Shown here: positions 6,654-7,413 of the stretch, piece by piece
Position numbering within the stretch: position 1 is the first letter of the stretch
Layout: each line of letters begins with the position of its first letter
NCBI GenBank assembly: GCA_016287975.1
Contig: JAEEXV010000010.1
Span: 1 to 7,413 of the forward strand
Length of the DNA: 7,413 nt
Reading direction: 5' to 3'
Origin: Lentisphaeria bacterium
GTDB taxonomy: Bacteria; Verrucomicrobiota; Lentisphaeria; Oligosphaerales; Oligosphaeraceae
Made by a program: the position numbers and the translations under genes
Notes under the pieces: generated by a model
What the model was told of the DNA's origin: nothing
What the model saw: the letters and a program-made list of their open reading frames with translations, nothing else
Databases searched by the model: none

Positions 6654-6681
6654 AATATAGTGTTTAGGGCGTAATTTTCAA
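6654..6681 (-). promoter_or_regulatory. Candidate sigma70-type promoter of the ATPase gene
   Basis: On the minus strand, TTGAAA (6676-6681) and TATATT (6654-6659) are separated by 16 nt. Transcription would start near 6647, giving a leader of about 110 nt. The surroundings are AT-rich (22 GC of 60 at 6661-6720). The -35 box lies inside the long palindrome at 6663-6707 and the -10 box 3 nt beyond it. AT-richness makes chance matches more likely. Confidence 0.4.
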
Positions 6682-6707
6682 TTCCAATTTGAAAAATACG
6701 CCCTAAA
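6663..6707. repeat. Long palindrome, 19-bp arms with one mismatch
   Basis: Arm 6663-6681 begins TTTAGGGCGTA and arm 6689-6707 ends TACGCCCTAAA; the inner parts TTTTCAA and TTGAAAA also pair, leaving one A-A mismatch (6674 with 6696) and a 7-nt loop (TTCCAAT). It sits 30 nt after the HD-protein stop codon and over the ATPase promoter. It could act as a bidirectional terminator-like hairpin, an operator, or the remnant end of a mobile element. There is no T-run directly after either arm. Confidence 0.8.
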
Positions 6708-6737
6708 TTGACGCAATCCCGCCAGAGTGCGCGGCTT

Positions 6738-7413
6738 TCAGCCGTCGATGGCGTCGAGGAGGGGGGCGGGATTGTCGGCGAGGCGTTGGCGGGCGTCGGC
6801 GGGGACGGCGATGCGGAGGGCGAAGGTGCGCAGATAGTCGCTTTCAAGGGAGGCGCGGTGGTCCTTGTCCTGGTCGAAGAGCCAGTAGTCGCGTTCGCCG
6901 CCGTTGAAGATGCGCAGGTCCTTCGGGAGGAGTTTGGTGAAATAGGGCATGGCGGCGAGGACGAGTTCGCCTGGCTGGAGCCCTGCGGCGCGCGCGAGGG
7001 CGTCCTCGAAGGCGCGCAGGAAGTCGAGGTTGAGTGCGTGCTGGGAGAAGTGGGCCAGGCGCGCGCGCGGCCATTCGAGGACGGCGATGGGCTTGCCGAC
7101 GGCGTTTTCGACATACGCGTATCCAGTCGGCTTGATGCAGAGGCAGGTGCGCGGCAGATCGCGCGCAATGAGGCGCCGCATCAGCGTCCGCGCCAGGGGG
7201 GACTGCGCGTGCGCGAGGAAGTCGAGGAGCTGGAAGTCGGTCATGCGCCAGAGGTCGTCTTCGCGGCTGCGGTCGAGGGTGAGTTCCTCCTGGAGGGCGC
7301 GCTGGAGGATGCGCTGGGCGATGAGGGCGGTCTTGTTGAGGTAGCCGTGCTGGTGGAGATAGGAGTAGAACTTCTGGAGGCGCTTGCCCTCCTCGATGAA
7401 CTTCTCGTGGAGG
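6738..7413 (-). CDS. HD-superfamily phosphohydrolase-like protein, C-terminal 224 residues (5' end outside window)
   Basis: The frame enters from the right edge (first full codon at 7412) and ends with TGA at 6738-6740 after the residues LLDAIDG. The internal ATG at 7244 is not the true start, since coding continues upstream (LHEKFIEEGKRLQKF and on). The visible part, with FYSYLHQHGYLNKTALIAQRIL, then DDLWRMTDFQLLDFLAH and LMRRLIARDLPRT, matches the C-terminal region of HD-domain phosphohydrolases of the dGTPase-like type (COG1078-like): a Tyr-x-His...Lys-Thr helix, a 'DDxLW' segment, and an 'R-L-x-x-R-x-L' helix. The metal-binding HD motif itself would lie outside the window, so activity cannot be verified. 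Likely role: hydrolysis of a nucleotide or phosphate ester in the cytoplasm. Base composition is GC-rich like the sugar genes, unlike the adjacent ATPase. Confidence 0.65.
   Translation of the reverse strand, partial: LHEKFIEEGKRLQKFYSYLHQHGYLNKTALIAQRILQRALQEELTLDRSREDDLWRMTDFQLLDFLAHAQSPLARTLMRRLIARDLPRTCLCIKPTGYAYVENAVGKPIAVLEWPRARLAHFSQHALNLDFLRAFEDALARAAGLQPGELVLAAMPYFTKLLPKDLRIFNGGERDYWLFDQDKDHRASLESDYLRTFALRIAVPADARQRLADNPAPLLDAIDG

Noticed and set aside
6663..6707. Integron attC site
   Set aside because: The palindrome lacks the RYYYAAC/GTTRRRY core pair, has no extrahelical bases of the usual kind, and no integrase or cassette array is present.
6593..7168. Minus-strand Ser/Pro/Ala-rich open frame overlapping the HD gene and the spacer
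   Set aside because: Out of frame with the HD-like protein; biased composition and no motif.

Overview
The window is a GC-rich (roughly two-thirds G+C by eye) piece of a bacterial genome in which every supported gene lies on the minus strand, so transcription runs from right to left. Many small secreted/cytoplasmic carbohydrate genes of the Gfo/Idh and GHL6/GH42-like type, long-GC codon usage and frequent weak Shine-Dalgarno signals are compatible with a PVC-type or neighbouring environmental lineage (Lentisphaerota, Kiritimatiellota, Planctomycetota, Hydrogenedentota). This assignment is an inference; no marker gene is present.

Layout, in the direction of transcription. (1) 7413-6738: the C-terminal part of an HD-superfamily phosphohydrolase-like protein, cut by the window edge. 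(2) 6737-6539: an AT-rich intergenic stretch holding two strong inverted repeats (6663-6707 and 6603-6639) and a candidate sigma70-type promoter. (3) 6538-5333: an AAA_14/DUF4143 ATPase whose base composition is clearly lower in GC than its neighbours, probably an acquired gene. (4) 5332-5227: a perfect 12-bp-arm palindrome directly after the ATPase stop codon, overlapping a good candidate promoter. (5) 5226-1: a compact gene group, namely a 100-residue antibiotic-biosynthesis-monooxygenase (ABM) domain protein, two tandem Gfo/Idh/MocA-family oxidoreductases (gaps 21 and 24 nt), then, after a 249-nt spacer rich in ATTCAAG repeats, a large exported glycoside-hydrolase-like protein (796 residues visible, C-terminus beyond the left edge).

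The last group reads like a small carbohydrate-utilisation locus: an exported GHL6/beta-galactosidase-trimerisation-type enzyme would work outside the cytoplasm, and the two NAD(P)-dependent sugar oxidoreductases plus the ABM-fold protein inside it. No substrate can be deduced. The parts that ordinary annotation would miss are the palindromes: both candidate promoters share the same geometry, with the -35 box inside an inverted repeat and the -10 box 2-3 nt beyond its end, and the ATTCAAG repeat cluster forms tandem and inverted copies between the oxidoreductase and hydrolase genes.
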